Source: Planctomycetota bacterium
Lineage (GTDB): Bacteria; Planctomycetota; Planctomycetia; Planctomycetales; Planctomycetaceae
Length of the DNA: 64,000 nucleotides
Assembly: GCA_016872645.1 (NCBI GenBank)
Contig: VGZH01000003.1
Coordinates: 1 to 64,000, forward strand
Direction of reading: 5' to 3'
Notes under the pieces: generated by a model
What the model saw: the letters and a program-made list of their open reading frames with translations, nothing else
What the model was told of the DNA's origin: nothing
The model's database searches: none
Shown here: positions 37,770-48,000 of the stretch, piece by piece
Layout of the letters: every line of letters starts with the position of its first letter
Position numbering within the stretch: the first letter of the stretch is position 1
Made by a program: the position numbers and the translations under genes

Positions 37770-38546
37770 ATGTCGCAGGAATTACGTCGACTGGTGGAAG
37801 ATACGCTCGTGCTGGAGCGGGATGCCGAACAGCGTTTGGCGAAGATTTTCGATTCCGTTTTGAACTCATCGCCGTTTATCGACCAACCAAATTTCTCGGC
37901 GCTGTGTGATGAGGATTTGGCACACCTGTTTGATCAATACGATCAGCGGTTCCTCGGCGGTGCGTGCCGGCGAACGCTCGACGCGATGGGCAGCCCAATC
38001 GACTTCCGCGTCTCGCCGAGGATGACACGCGCTGGCGGCAAGACGACTCGCGTGCTGCCGCGAGTCGCTCGCGGTTTGTCCCCCGTGCCCCGTTTCGAGA
38101 TCGCGGTCTCATCGACGTTGCTGTTTCAGACGTTTGCCGACGTCGAACGGCCGATCAAAGTCACCGGAGTCCTCTGCCACAATCGGCTGGAAGCGTTACA
38201 GCGGATCTTTGAGCACGAATTGATTCACCTCGTCGAGATGCTGTTGTGGCAGGCGTCCTGCTGCGGTGCTCCGCGATTCAAGGACATCGCCGGCCGCTTC
38301 TTCGGGCACAAGGAATCGAATCACCAGCTCATCACGCCCGATGAGCGTGCTCGCGAAAAGTTCGGCATCCGACCCGGCGACCGCGTGAGGTTCGAAATGG
38401 ACGGCCTGCCGTACACCGGTGTCGTCAACCGCGTCACCAAACGAGCCACGATCCTCGTCGAAGATGCGCGCGGCCCACGATACTCTGACGGCAAGCGCTA
38501 CGCGAAGTTCTACATCCCGGTGGGAATGCTCGAACGTTGCGCGTAA
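37770..38546 (+). CDS. SprT-like zinc metalloprotease-domain protein
   Basis: The 258-residue cytosolic protein starts at an ATG preceded by GGGAGGAG. Residues about 40-185 form a SprT-like domain: LFDQYDQRFLGG near residue 52, and the zinc motif IFEHELIHLVEML (HExxH) near 150, with another His in GRFFGHKESNH as a likely third ligand. The C-terminal 70 residues (PGDRVRFEMDGLPYTGVVNRVTKRATILVED) look like a small beta barrel of a kind that binds nucleic acid. A protease role in DNA-protein crosslink repair, as for eukaryotic Spartan, is only an analogy. Confidence 0.82.
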   Translation: MSQELRRLVEDTLVLERDAEQRLAKIFDSVLNSSPFIDQPNFSALCDEDLAHLFDQYDQRFLGGACRRTLDAMGSPIDFRVSPRMTRAGGKTTRVLPRVARGLSPVPRFEIAVSSTLLFQTFADVERPIKVTGVLCHNRLEALQRIFEHELIHLVEMLLWQASCCGAPRFKDIAGRFFGHKESNHQLITPDERAREKFGIRPGDRVRFEMDGLPYTGVVNRVTKRATILVEDARGPRYSDGKRYAKFYIPVGMLERCA

Positions 38547-38608
38547 AGTACTCGCCTGTCGAACGACCGTTCGATTGGACGACCGCTCTTGTCGGAGGAT
38601 GATCGGAC

Positions 38609-40810
38609 ATGACTGTGCGTTTTCGAGGTGCTCTGCTGCTGGCCGCTGGCTTCGTTGCGTTGAGCCTCACGACCGTCGCCGACGAACCGGCCGAGTATGA
38701 GGTCACCGACGCCGATCGCGAGCACTGGTCGTTCCGCCCCATCGCTCGCCCGGCAGTGCCGCCGGTAATCAATCGCGACTGGGTTCGTACTCCGATCGAT
38801 GCCTTCATCCTCGCGAAGCTCGAACAAACGGATTGGCAACCGAATCCGCCCGCCGCGCAACGTGATCTGCTGCGACGAACATTTCTCGACCTGACCGGCT
38901 TGCCGCCGACCATCGACGAACAGGACCAACTCATCGCGGACGATTCGCCGACCGCATTCGAGCGATTGATCGACGACCTCTTGAGTCGACCCAGCTACGG
39001 TGAACGCTGGGGCCGACATTGGCTCGACCTCGTCCGTTACGCCGAGACAAACGGCTACGAACGTGACGGAGCCAAACCGAGCGTCTGGCGGTATCGCGAC
39101 TACGTCATCGACGCCTTCAACGCCGACAAGACGTACGACCGGTTCATCGTTGAGCAGTTCGCCGGCGACGAACTCCCGGACGCCTCGACCGAGACTGTCA
39201 TCGCCACCGGATTCCATCGGCTCGGCCCATTCGACGATGAACCGGCGGATTTCGAACAGGACCGCTACGACCAGCTCGACGACATCATTCGTACGACGTC
39301 ACAAGCCTTTCTCGGCATCACGCTTGGCTGTGCCCGTTGCCACAATCACAAGTTTGATCCACTGACCAATCACGACTACTACCGAGTCGCCGCAGTCCTC
39401 AACACGCTCAAGCGACCGCAGAACGGTCGCACGGAACTCGACCTGCCAGCAGGGACGCTCACGCAGCGAGCGGCACTGATGCAACGAGATCGCCGCATCG
39501 ACGAAAACCGCAAACAGATCATCGAAATCCGCGATTCGATTCGCAGCGACTTCCTTGCCTCCGGAAAGAGTGCGTTGTTGCCTGACGCCGTTGATGCGTT
39601 CGGTATCGAACCCGACCAGCGAACTCCCGCCCAAAAAGAGTTGGTCATCAGACATGCACCACAACTCGAAGCCGAGTTACTCGCGGCGTTGCCAGTCGAA
39701 AAGCGGCAACGCATCAACGACCTCGAACAACGCATTGTCTCGCTGCGTGCAGCGACTCCCGATTTGCCACGCGGCTACTTCATGACCGAATCATCTGACC
39801 CGCCTCCAAAATCGTTTCTGTTGTTGCGCGGCCAGGCGTCCGCTCGCGGGCCCGAGCTGCAACCCGCTGTCCCCGTCGTGCTGACACGCCAACCGATAAC
39901 ATTATCCAAACAACCAACAACACAGGGCACCAGCGGTCGCCGTCTCGAATTCGCTCGCTGGATGGCCAACGCCGACAACCCGCTCACAGCGCGCGTGATC
40001 GTCAACCGGGTCTGGCAGTATCACTTCGGAGAAGGGCTCGTCCGCACCTCCAGCGATTTCGGAATCATTGGCGAGGCTCCCACGCATCCCGAATTGCTCG
40101 ACTGGTTGGCGCATTGGTTTTCGCATGACGCCAACTGGTCGATCAAGAAATTGCATCGGTTGATCCTGTCGAGCAGCACTTACCAGATGAGCAAAGCCGA
40201 CCATCCAACCTACGGCGAACGCGACCCACGCAACACAAAGTTCTGGCGGTTTCCGTATCGCCGGCTGGAGGTCGAAGTGATCCGCGATTCGATGCTGTCG
40301 GCCAGCGGCCAGTTGCGACGCACGATGGGAGGACCGGGCGTGTATCTCGAAATTCCACCGGAGGTGCTCGCCGGCAACAGCGACCCGAATGTCGTCTGGC
40401 CGAAATTTGACGAGGTCGCCTCATCGCGACGGACGGTCTACGCCTTCGTGAAGCGAGCGCTCGTCGTCCCGTTCCTGGAAGTGCTCGACGTTTGCGACAC
40501 GACTCGTTCGACAGAATTGCGGAATCGAACCACGATCTCGACCCAAGCGCTGACGCTGTTCAACGGCGACTTCGTGAATCGGCAAGCTCGACACTTCGCC
40601 GAGCGACTGCAACGCGAAGCGGGGAACGAGCCCATTCGGCAGATCGAATTGGCCTACCGACTGACTCTCGGTCGAGCGGCCGCGCCCTCAGAACTCGCCA
40701 CCATGCAGCGATTCTTGGCGGACGCCACCAAATCAGAAGACCATCGGCTGGCGCTCGAACAACTCTGCCGAGTGATTCTGAATCTGAACGAGCTCGTGTA
40801 CTCGAACTAA
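38609..40810 (+). CDS. DUF1549-DUF1553 protein without PSCyt1 domain
   Basis: The 733-residue exported protein (signal MTVRFRGALLLAAGFVALSL) begins its mature part with HWSFRPIARPAVP, the usual junction after PSCyt1, so the cytochrome domain is absent at this locus rather than broken. DUF1549 has RRTFLDLTGLPPTIDEQ, HWLDLVRYAETNGYERDG and the haem motif CARCHNHKFDPL near residue 235. A coiled-coil-like segment of charged residues follows (about 290-390). DUF1553 has ARVIVNRVWQYHFGEGLV and FWRFPYRRLEVEVIRDSML. No DUF1501 partner lies nearby, which is unusual in this window. Confidence 0.9.
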   Translation: MTVRFRGALLLAAGFVALSLTTVADEPAEYEVTDADREHWSFRPIARPAVPPVINRDWVRTPIDAFILAKLEQTDWQPNPPAAQRDLLRRTFLDLTGLPPTIDEQDQLIADDSPTAFERLIDDLLSRPSYGERWGRHWLDLVRYAETNGYERDGAKPSVWRYRDYVIDAFNADKTYDRFIVEQFAGDELPDASTETVIATGFHRLGPFDDEPADFEQDRYDQLDDIIRTTSQAFLGITLGCARCHNHKFDPLTNHDYYRVAAVLNTLKRPQNGRTELDLPAGTLTQRAALMQRDRRIDENRKQIIEIRDSIRSDFLASGKSALLPDAVDAFGIEPDQRTPAQKELVIRHAPQLEAELLAALPVEKRQRINDLEQRIVSLRAATPDLPRGYFMTESSDPPPKSFLLLRGQASARGPELQPAVPVVLTRQPITLSKQPTTQGTSGRRLEFARWMANADNPLTARVIVNRVWQYHFGEGLVRTSSDFGIIGEAPTHPELLDWLAHWFSHDANWSIKKLHRLILSSSTYQMSKADHPTYGERDPRNTKFWRFPYRRLEVEVIRDSMLSASGQLRRTMGGPGVYLEIPPEVLAGNSDPNVVWPKFDEVASSRRTVYAFVKRALVVPFLEVLDVCDTTRSTELRNRTTISTQALTLFNGDFVNRQARHFAERLQREAGNEPIRQIELAYRLTLGRAAAPSELATMQRFLADATKSEDHRLALEQLCRVILNLNELVYSN

Positions 40811-40974
40811 CCGACACCGAGGGGGGATGTTGCAGAGTCTTTGAATTTAAAAGAGGATCGGTGAAACGCTCAGCCTCGCTGTTGCCTCCGGTTATTTTGA
40901 CCGACGAGTTGAATTCCTTCCCTTCGATTTGACATCATCACCCGCCCAAACTTCCCGCTGACCGAGGTACTTAC

Positions 40975-42591
40975 ATGACATCCCGCCTGATTCTTGGTGT
41001 TAGTCTCGCCGTCAGCATGTTTGCCAACGCCGTCTTTGCGCAAAACAAGATCGACGAAATGTCGCTCGATCGCTGGAAACAGCTCCGCGAGGCGGAGCGG
41101 CATCAGATGAATGTCGCCGAGAAGTACTACCGCGAACGCCAGTACAAAATCGCTCTGGGCGAGTACGAAAAGTTCGTCACGCTCTACGAGAAAAGCGAAG
41201 GCTCTTCATTCGCTCAATTCAAATGGGCGATCTGCCAGATTCATTTGAAGAAGCTCAACACGGCGATCAGCGACGGCTTTCAGACCGTGATCGACTACTG
41301 GCCCGATTCGCCGGACGCACCGAACGCAGCATACTATATTGGTCGCTGCCAGAAAGAGATGGGGGAGCTGAAGAAGGCTAATAAATCGTACCTGCAGGTG
41401 GTCTCGAAGTACGAATCGTCTCTTGCGGCGGTGTATGCGCTGTCCGACATGATCGACCTCGCCGACGCAGAGATGAACATCGAGGCCAAGGTCACGACTT
41501 GGAAAAAGCTTGTCTACGACATCAAGCGGACTCCGGGAGACGCCAACAACCTCTGCGTGCAGGCATCGATTCAGCTTGCAACCCATTACTTCTCGGTCGG
41601 CCAGCCGGTGGATGGCGTGGCTTCCATCGCGACCACCTACAAAGACAACCAATTTCCTTATCACCTGTGGTACTACTGTCGGACTCCGATCGGCCAACTT
41701 GCTGCCGACCCGAAGACCAAGGACAAAGCCGACAAGTCCGCAGACGGCTGCGTTGCCGCGATTCGCGAACGGACCCCAACCGATCTCACCAAGGAAGAAG
41801 ACAAGAAGAATGCCCGCGAGTGGGCGTACTACATTGCTGACATCCAAGCGTACTCACGCCGTGACGACAAAGTCGTCGAGGCCTATCAAGCAAGTATCAA
41901 GCAGTACGGTGTCAATGACCTCACCTTGCAACGTTTCGGCGATTGGTACAAGTCGGTGCAGAAATACGACGAAGCTCGCAAGCTCTACGCCCAGTTCGCC
42001 AACCGCCCGGAAGGGCTGAGCCAGATCGCTTGGAGTTTCGTCCAACAGCAGAAATACGACGATGCGGTCGTGCATTACCGCCAAGCCGCTGGACTCGACA
42101 GCCAGAATCAACCGAAGTGGAACGAAGCGATCGCCGTCGCATATCGTCACGGCAGCCGTTGGAAAGAGGCCATCGACGCCTTCACAGAAAACCTCAAGAT
42201 CGACGCTGCGAACACGGAGAAGTGGTTGTGGTGGATCGCCATCACGCAGCGTGACGGAGGCATGTATAAGGAGGCGATTGGAACGTTTCGGCAGTGCACT
42301 AACTTCCCGGAAAACACCAAACAGATGGCGTGGTGTCATCGAGCCCTCAAGGAATGGAACGAGTCGATCATCCTCTACAACCAAGTGACGGCGAGTGCCC
42401 CCGATGCCCCTTGGGCGATGTACCAAATCGCTCAAGTCCGTGAAGCCTCTGGCGACAACGAAGCGGCGATCAAGGCGTACCAAGTCGTTTGCAAGAAGTT
42501 CCCAAAGGACGGCCACGCGGCACAGGCCCACGCCCACTTGCAGACCAAATACAAGATCAACGTCACGCTCGGCGGTGCGGCCGAGGATTGA
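40975..42591 (+). CDS. Secreted tetratricopeptide-repeat protein
   Basis: The 538-residue product has a signal peptide (MTSRLILGVSLAVSMFANAVFAQ) and then TPR-like helical pairs throughout, for example AEKYYRERQYKIALGEYEKFV near residue 45, AYYIGRCQKEMGELKKANKSYLQVV near 122, and WSFVQQQKYDDAVVHYRQAAGL near 350. The final repeat is AQVREASGDNEAAIKAYQVV near 490. The protein is lysine-rich and probably acts as a periplasmic scaffold, comparable to the tol-pal/YbgF type, but no partner is visible. It precedes dnaG by a 423-base gap. Confidence 0.88.
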   Translation: MTSRLILGVSLAVSMFANAVFAQNKIDEMSLDRWKQLREAERHQMNVAEKYYRERQYKIALGEYEKFVTLYEKSEGSSFAQFKWAICQIHLKKLNTAISDGFQTVIDYWPDSPDAPNAAYYIGRCQKEMGELKKANKSYLQVVSKYESSLAAVYALSDMIDLADAEMNIEAKVTTWKKLVYDIKRTPGDANNLCVQASIQLATHYFSVGQPVDGVASIATTYKDNQFPYHLWYYCRTPIGQLAADPKTKDKADKSADGCVAAIRERTPTDLTKEEDKKNAREWAYYIADIQAYSRRDDKVVEAYQASIKQYGVNDLTLQRFGDWYKSVQKYDEARKLYAQFANRPEGLSQIAWSFVQQQKYDDAVVHYRQAAGLDSQNQPKWNEAIAVAYRHGSRWKEAIDAFTENLKIDAANTEKWLWWIAITQRDGGMYKEAIGTFRQCTNFPENTKQMAWCHRALKEWNESIILYNQVTASAPDAPWAMYQIAQVREASGDNEAAIKAYQVVCKKFPKDGHAAQAHAHLQTKYKINVTLGGAAED

Positions 42592-43014
42592 GTCATGCCA
42601 ACCAAGTGGCCATCCTCGCCGACTACGACTCCTCCGATTTTTCCAGCGGCACCGATCGCACGGGCCGTTGAGATCGGGGAATGGGTTTGCAAATCGGCGA
42701 CTTCAACGGTTCGGCGAAGAGCCAACGATTTGTCGGTTTTAACGATTTGTCGGTTTTGAAGTTGCGCGGAGCCTCGATCAAGTCCGCGCAGCTGGCAACT
42801 CCTTGACCGAGGCAGGGCGTCGGGTATGCTTCGCCCGTTCGAGGGAGACGCAGGGAAGTGCCTCCAAGTCTGAACGCTTGAGGACTTGTCGAGTTCAGGA
42901 AACCGCTTTCCAAAGGTCGCGGCCTCAAGACCGAATGATCGCCCCAACCGTTATTGGCCCGAAGGTCGCTTTGCTCGGTTGCTTCGTTGCCATTCCACCC
43001 CTCCAGGAGAAATC
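42592..43014 (+). other. Intergenic region upstream of dnaG, with a 17-bp tandem repeat
   Basis: This 423-base gap contains no supported gene. It holds a perfect direct tandem of AACGATTTGTCGGTTTT (42724-42740 and 42741-42757) and a candidate promoter at 42803-42830. The adjoining repeats could be a binding site for a regulator of the dnaG-rpoD unit. Confidence 0.5.
42803..42830 (+). promoter_or_regulatory. Candidate sigma-70 promoter for dnaG-rpoD
   Basis: TTGACC (42803-42808) and TATGCT (42825-42830) are separated by 16 bases, five and four matches to the consensus boxes. They lie 185 bases before the dnaG start. The match is modest and could be chance in a region of this composition. Confidence 0.3.
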
Positions 43015-45030
43015 GTGTCAACAGAACTCGCCAACAACGACTTCAAGGAATTGGTTCGCTCCCGAACCGACCTTGTCGCGCTGGTCGGTGAGTCGGTGGC
43101 ACTGACCCCCTCGCGAGGCGGGGCCGAGTTCAAATGTCTCTGCCCGTTTCACGACGATCACTCCCCTTCGCTTGTTGTGTATCCCGACCGTCAGACCTTC
43201 CGTTGCTGGGCGTGCAGCACTGGCGGCGATTGCTTCACTTGGGTCATGGAGTTCGACAAGGTCGAGTTTCGCGAAGCCCTCGAATCACTGGCAAAACGAG
43301 CCGGCTTGGAAATGCCCGCCTTCACTGGCCGTCGCTCTGAGAACAACGTCGCTAAGACCGACATTCTCGACGTGCTGTCTTGGGCGGAAAATGAGTTTCA
43401 TCGCTGCCTGCTCGATTCGCAGATGGCTGCACCGGCCCGTGAGTATTTGAAGGAACGCGGTTTCACGGCGGACACGATCACCAAGTTTAAGCTCGGATTC
43501 GCGCCTGCCGATGGACAGTGGATCATCGCTCGTGGACGCGGAAAGGTTTCGCTCGAACGGATGGAGACGGCGCGGCTCATCAAGAAGAGTGATGAAGGGG
43601 ACGGCTACTACCAGTTTTTCCGTAATCGCGTGCTGTTTCCCATTCGGAACGACAAGGGTCACTGCGTGTCATTCGGCGGCCGAGTGTTGCCGCAGTTCGC
43701 TCAACCGGGAGTCGGCAAATACATCAATGGCCTCGAAAGCGACGTGTATTCGAAGAGCAACTTGCTGTTCGGCTTCGATGCGGCTCGCGAGGGGATTCGC
43801 AAAACTCAGACGGCGGTCATCGTCGAAGGCTACACCGACGTGTTGATCCCGCATCAGTTCGGCGTGACCAATGTCGTTGGTGTCTGCGGTACGGCTTTGA
43901 CACAGGCGCACATTGATCGGCTCAAGCGGTTTGCTCAGCGAATCGTGCTGATGTTCGACGGTGACGAAGCGGGGCAAAACGCGGCCGAAAAGGCTCTCGC
44001 CAACTTTCTTGGCGAGAACATCGACCTCCGAGTTCTCGTGCTGCCGAACGATCAAGACCCGGACGAGTTTTTGTTCGCTCACGGGGCGGACGAGTTTCGC
44101 GGGCAGATCGACAGTGCGGCCGAGGCTTGGGACTTCAAGCTGCAAACGGAAATCAATCGACACGGACTGGTCTCAATCGACGCACGACATCGCGTGCTGA
44201 CCGGCATGTTGGAGTTGCTGGCCAAGGTGCCGAAGCTGCGCGGGTCAGTGAAAGAGGACGTGATTCTCAATCGACTGGCGAGTCGCACGTTGCTGTCGGA
44301 GCAAGTCGTGCGGAACCGTTTAACCGAGGCACGAACGAATGTGGCACCGCATTCACCGCGTACCGCTCAGCACAGTGCGTTGCCAAACGGCAACAGGACC
44401 GCTGCGGAAATGCCTCAGGGTGGCTCAGAGGCAACGGCTCGAATCAACAGTGCGCCGGTCGCGTCACTTGGTACTAAATCCCTGCGAGTAGACGGTGCTC
44501 CAACCAATCGCGGTCCATGTTTCTTTGATCGGCCTCTCTCCAAAGAGGACCGAATGGAATGCGAATTGTTAGAGATCATCTTTACCGACCCCTCCACGCT
44601 GGACGTGATCCGGCGGGAGATCGGCGATGAGGACTTTGACAATCCCCAAACTCGTGCGTTGTTGCAAATCTGTTTTGACCTGATGGACCACGACGAGACA
44701 CCGACTTTTGTACGAATCCGCTCGGCAATCGAAGATGCGGTCCTCATGCGACTGTTGGTGTGGATTGATGAACAAGCTCGAAAAAAAGAGATCGCGAGTA
44801 AACTCAAAGACAATTTGATGGCCCCCAGCGGCACGTCGGTGCCACCGTACTTAACGCTCGCACTGCAGCCGTTCCGGTTCCGCCGTGCCGAGCAACAACA
44901 TCAGCGAAACACCGGGCGACTCGCCCAACAACCGGATGCGCGTTCCGGTTTAAATCCCAACGCGAAAGCCCTGCTCGAGCAGGCCACAGCGTTTCATCAG
45001 AAACGTGCCGCCAAGGCCTCTTGGCAATAG
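43015..45030 (+). CDS. dnaG: DNA primase DnaG
   Basis: The 671-residue primase starts at a GTG preceded by AGGAG; a longer upstream reading is not similar to the family. The N-terminal zinc finger is complete ([12 protein letters not shown], then [13 protein letters not shown]2 type). The catalytic core follows, with [24 protein letters not shown] and the TOPRIM motifs [14 protein letters not shown] and [11 protein letters not shown]. After a low-complexity linker (about 425-500) the C-terminal helicase-binding domain is present. It synthesises RNA primers for replication. rpoD follows after 103 bases, the classical macromolecular-synthesis arrangement. Confidence 0.97.
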   Translation: MSTELANNDFKELVRSRTDLVALVGESVALTPSRGGAEFKCLCPFHDDHSPSLVVYPDRQTFRCWACSTGGDCFTWVMEFDKVEFREALESLAKRAGLEMPAFTGRRSENNVAKTDILDVLSWAENEFHRCLLDSQMAAPAREYLKERGFTADTITKFKLGFAPADGQWIIARGRGKVSLERMETARLIKKSDEGDGYYQFFRNRVLFPIRNDKGHCVSFGGRVLPQFAQPGVGKYINGLESDVYSKSNLLFGFDAAREGIRKTQTAVIVEGYTDVLIPHQFGVTNVVGVCGTALTQAHIDRLKRFAQRIVLMFDGDEAGQNAAEKALANFLGENIDLRVLVLPNDQDPDEFLFAHGADEFRGQIDSAAEAWDFKLQTEINRHGLVSIDARHRVLTGMLELLAKVPKLRGSVKEDVILNRLASRTLLSEQVVRNRLTEARTNVAPHSPRTAQHSALPNGNRTAAEMPQGGSEATARINSAPVASLGTKSLRVDGAPTNRGPCFFDRPLSKEDRMECELLEIIFTDPSTLDVIRREIGDEDFDNPQTRALLQICFDLMDHDETPTFVRIRSAIEDAVLMRLLVWIDEQARKKEIASKLKDNLMAPSGTSVPPYLTLALQPFRFRRAEQQHQRNTGRLAQQPDARSGLNPNAKALLEQATAFHQKRAAKASWQ

Positions 45031-45133
45031 ACGTTGGAATCCCGCTTTCAGTCGAAACAAACCGCCTGACAATTGGACTCCAGCACAGTTCCCCCAACCT
45101 TGCCGAAACCTATCAGACGCGAAGGAACTGCCT

Positions 45134-46765
45134 GTGCATAAGCTCGATGAAGCCCTGACGAAACTGGTCGCCGAAGGACGCAAGCGCGGCTGCTTGACCT
45201 ACACACAAATCAACGCCTACCTCCCAGACGAAGCGGTCAATCCTGAAAAACTGGATGACCTGTTGATGCTGCTGGAAGAACATGGCTTGGACATCGTGCA
45301 GGACGACTACGTGCCGCCGATGACTCCCGCCGAGGCCAAAAAGCTCAAGCCAAAGATCAAGGGCGAAGAGCGTGACCGTAAAGTCGACGATCCAGTCCGC
45401 ATGTATTTGTCGCAGATGGGTGAAATTCCGCTGCTGACTCGGCATCAAGAAATCTCGTTGGCGAAGCAGATCGAAATCACCCGTCGCCGCTTTCGCCGTA
45501 CTTTGTTGGACACGGAATTCGCACTCGTCACCGCAATCGAGATTCTTACGAAGGTTAGCAAGAACGAGATGCCCTTCGATCGCACGATCAAAGTGTCAAT
45601 GACCGAAGGTCTGGAGAAAAACCAAATCCTCGGCCGCATGCCGTTCAACCTGCGGACCATCGAAGTGCTTCGCCAGCAATACCTCGCCGATGCCCAGAAG
45701 TGGCTTGCACTCGATGGTGCGTCTGAGAAGCGGAAAGAAGCGGAACGGATCATGACAGCCCGGCGCCGCAAGATCGTCACGCTTGTCGAGGAACTGTCGG
45801 TACGCACGCAGCGTTTGCAGCCAGCGTTGAAAAAGCTGGAACAGATTTCCTCACGAATGAGCCAACTCGAAAAGTACCTGCGCGATCCGCGCATGACGAA
45901 CTTGAAAGACGACCGCGCCAACTTGCAGAAGGAACTCCACGATCTGATGCAGGTGACTCTGGAATCTCCCGCGACGTTGCGGACTAAGCTGAAACTCATC
46001 GCCAAACGCTACGGCGAATACGAACAAGCCATGCGTGACCTGTCCGGTGGCAACTTGCGACTGGTGGTCAGCATTGCGAAGAAGTACCGCAATCGCGGCT
46101 TGTCTTTCCTGGACTTGATCCAAGAAGGAAACACCGGCCTCATGCGGGCGGTCGACAAGTACGAGTACCGCCGAGGCTACAAGTTTTCGACGTATGCAAC
46201 CTGGTGGATTCGCCAGGCGATCACACGTGCCATCGCCGATCAGGCCCGCACGATCCGCATTCCGGTGCACATGATCGAGACAATGTCGAAACTGCGACGA
46301 GTCAACAAGCGGTTGCTCCAAGAAAACGGCTACGAGCCAACGATCGAGGAGACGGCCGACGCGGCCGGTGTCAGTTTGGAGGAGGCTCGCCGCGTGATGA
46401 AGATTTCGCGGCACCCCATCAGCCTCGACCGCCCGGTCGGCGAAAGCGAAGACAGCTTCTTCGGCGAGTTCATCGAAGATCACGGGACTGACAGCCCGGT
46501 CAACACGGCAGCATCCGAGATGCTCAAGGACAAGATCGACAACGTTTTGAAAACGTTGACGTACCGCGAACGTGAGATCATCAAACTGCGCTACGGCCTG
46601 GGAGACGGCTACACCTACACCCTCGAGGAGGTCGGCCGCATTTTCAAAGTCACTCGCGAACGTGTCCGACAGATCGAAGCAAAAGCTGTCCGCAAACTGC
46701 AACACCCGGTTCGCAGCAAGCAGCTCAAAGGCTTCCTTGAGGGGCTGATGCCGGCGATGTCCTGA
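45134..46765 (+). CDS. rpoD: Primary RNA polymerase sigma factor RpoD (sigma-70)
   Basis: The 543-residue protein starts at a GTG (preceded by AAGGA) encoding [12 protein letters not shown]. Region 1.1 is present, region 1.2 is [20 protein letters not shown] near residue 90, and a charged non-conserved insert of about 180 residues follows. Region 2 has [39 protein letters not shown] and the aromatic -10 contacts in [12 protein letters not shown]. Region 4.2 ends [20 protein letters not shown]. This is the housekeeping sigma factor. The insert is a normal place for lineage variation. Confidence 0.97.
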   Translation: MHKLDEALTKLVAEGRKRGCLTYTQINAYLPDEAVNPEKLDDLLMLLEEHGLDIVQDDYVPPMTPAEAKKLKPKIKGEERDRKVDDPVRMYLSQMGEIPLLTRHQEISLAKQIEITRRRFRRTLLDTEFALVTAIEILTKVSKNEMPFDRTIKVSMTEGLEKNQILGRMPFNLRTIEVLRQQYLADAQKWLALDGASEKRKEAERIMTARRRKIVTLVEELSVRTQRLQPALKKLEQISSRMSQLEKYLRDPRMTNLKDDRANLQKELHDLMQVTLESPATLRTKLKLIAKRYGEYEQAMRDLSGGNLRLVVSIAKKYRNRGLSFLDLIQEGNTGLMRAVDKYEYRRGYKFSTYATWWIRQAITRAIADQARTIRIPVHMIETMSKLRRVNKRLLQENGYEPTIEETADAAGVSLEEARRVMKISRHPISLDRPVGESEDSFFGEFIEDHGTDSPVNTAASEMLKDKIDNVLKTLTYREREIIKLRYGLGDGYTYTLEEVGRIFKVTRERVRQIEAKAVRKLQHPVRSKQLKGFLEGLMPAMS

Positions 46766-46772
46766 TCAATCG

Positions 46773-46821
46773 CAGGATGGGTACTCTTACCCGTTTCGGT
46801 ACGGCAAGAGTGCCCTACCTG
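46773..46821. terminator. Hairpin between convergent rpoD and Ldh genes
   Basis: Arms 46773-46791 and 46803-46821 (CAGGATGGGTACTCTTACC and its near-complement) pair at 15 Watson-Crick and one G-U of 19 positions around an 11-base loop. It lies 7 bases after the rpoD stop and 5 bases before the stop of the convergent gene, so it can act as a bidirectional terminator. No strong U-tract follows on either strand. Confidence 0.5.
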
Positions 46822-46826
46822 CAGGA

Positions 46827-47918
46827 TTATTCCCACGCGACACCGGTTTCCTTGGCAACAAACCGCAGGTCTTCAACCACTGCCGGGACCAGCGGGATAC
46901 CCGTCGAGCGGCGTTCGATTTCGGCGAAGCGCTCGGGATCACCGGGGATCAACGGGCCGCGTGTCCCGGGTGCGGGGCGAGTCGCTCGAAACGTCCGACT
47001 CCAATCGTCGACCTGTCGTTTGAACTCCAACGGGTCGATGAAGGCGTCGATCCGCATTGCTCCGAAAAAGTGACCGATCCCCTGTCCTACTCGTCGCGGC
47101 GGTTCGGCGTGATCCAGCGTGAACGGAGGCGTGAAGGGTCCCCAATTGGCACCGCTCAGCGGACCACACAACAGATCGACCATCGCTCCCAAGCAATAAC
47201 CTTTGTGGCCGCCGTGATCGCGGTCGGCGCCCAGCGGGAGCATCGCACCGCCATCAACCATCGCGTGCGGGTTCGTTGTCGGATTGCCGTCGCGGTCAAT
47301 CGCCCAGCCATCGGGGATTGGTTTGTCAGTCCGAATCGCCATCTCGACTTTGCCGAACGCGGCGGCCGGCGTCGCCATATCGATCACCACCGGCGGTTCC
47401 TCCAGACCGGGAAACGCGATCGCCAGCGGATTCGTGCCGAGCATTTTCTCAGCGCCCCACAGCGGCGCGACAATTTTCGTGGTGTTCGTCATCGCCCAAC
47501 CAATCATGTCGCGTTTCAACGCTTCCAGCACATACCAGCCAGCGATGCCGTAGTGATTCGTGTGCCGCACCGCGACCCAGCCGGTGCCGACACGATCAGC
47601 CTTCTCCATCGCGATCGCGTTCGCCTGCGGCCCGACGACCAATCCGAGTCCGTTATCTCCGTCGACCGTCGCCGTGCTGGGTGACTCGCGGACGATTGTG
47701 ATGTTCGGCTGCGGATTAATTCGCCCGATCGACAACATGCTGACATACGACCGCAACCGCGCGATGCCATGCGAGTCGATCCCTCGCAAGTCGCTGAGCA
47801 CCAGAATGGCCGCCGCCTGATCCGCAGCTTCGGCTGGCACGCCAAAGTGCTTAAAGACTTGTGAAGCGAACTCGTGTAGACGTTCAGACGCAAAGCAATG
47901 CGATTCCAAGTCGAGCAT
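46827..47918 (-). CDS. Ldh family malate/lactate/ureidoglycolate-type dehydrogenase
   Basis: The 363-residue cytosolic enzyme starts MLDLESHCF; a longer upstream reading overlaps the pepA region and is unlike the family. The NAD(P)-dependent malate/L-lactate dehydrogenase (type II, Ldh) motifs are clear: RGIDSHGIARL near residue 45, VAVRHTNHYGIAG with the catalytic His near 118, TNPLAIAFPG, and DRDHGGHKGYCLGAMVDLL. It reduces or oxidises a 2-oxo/2-hydroxy acid. Substrate within the family cannot be decided. It is convergent with rpoD and 82 bases downstream of pepA. Confidence 0.92.
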   Translation of the reverse strand: MLDLESHCFASERLHEFASQVFKHFGVPAEAADQAAAILVLSDLRGIDSHGIARLRSYVSMLSIGRINPQPNITIVRESPSTATVDGDNGLGLVVGPQANAIAMEKADRVGTGWVAVRHTNHYGIAGWYVLEALKRDMIGWAMTNTTKIVAPLWGAEKMLGTNPLAIAFPGLEEPPVVIDMATPAAAFGKVEMAIRTDKPIPDGWAIDRDGNPTTNPHAMVDGGAMLPLGADRDHGGHKGYCLGAMVDLLCGPLSGANWGPFTPPFTLDHAEPPRRVGQGIGHFFGAMRIDAFIDPLEFKRQVDDWSRTFRATRPAPGTRGPLIPGDPERFAEIERRSTGIPLVPAVVEDLRFVAKETGVAWE

Positions 47919-48000
47919 CTGTTGGCCTTCAAAGGTGTCGATGAACCACCACGGCACAAAGACGGGCAGAAACGACGTTGTGCCTTCGTGTCTTCGTGGT

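Noticed and set aside
38609-40810. Loss of the PSCyt1 domain as a truncation
   Set aside because: A normal signal peptide directly precedes the DUF1549 junction, so this is a natural short architecture and not a broken gene.
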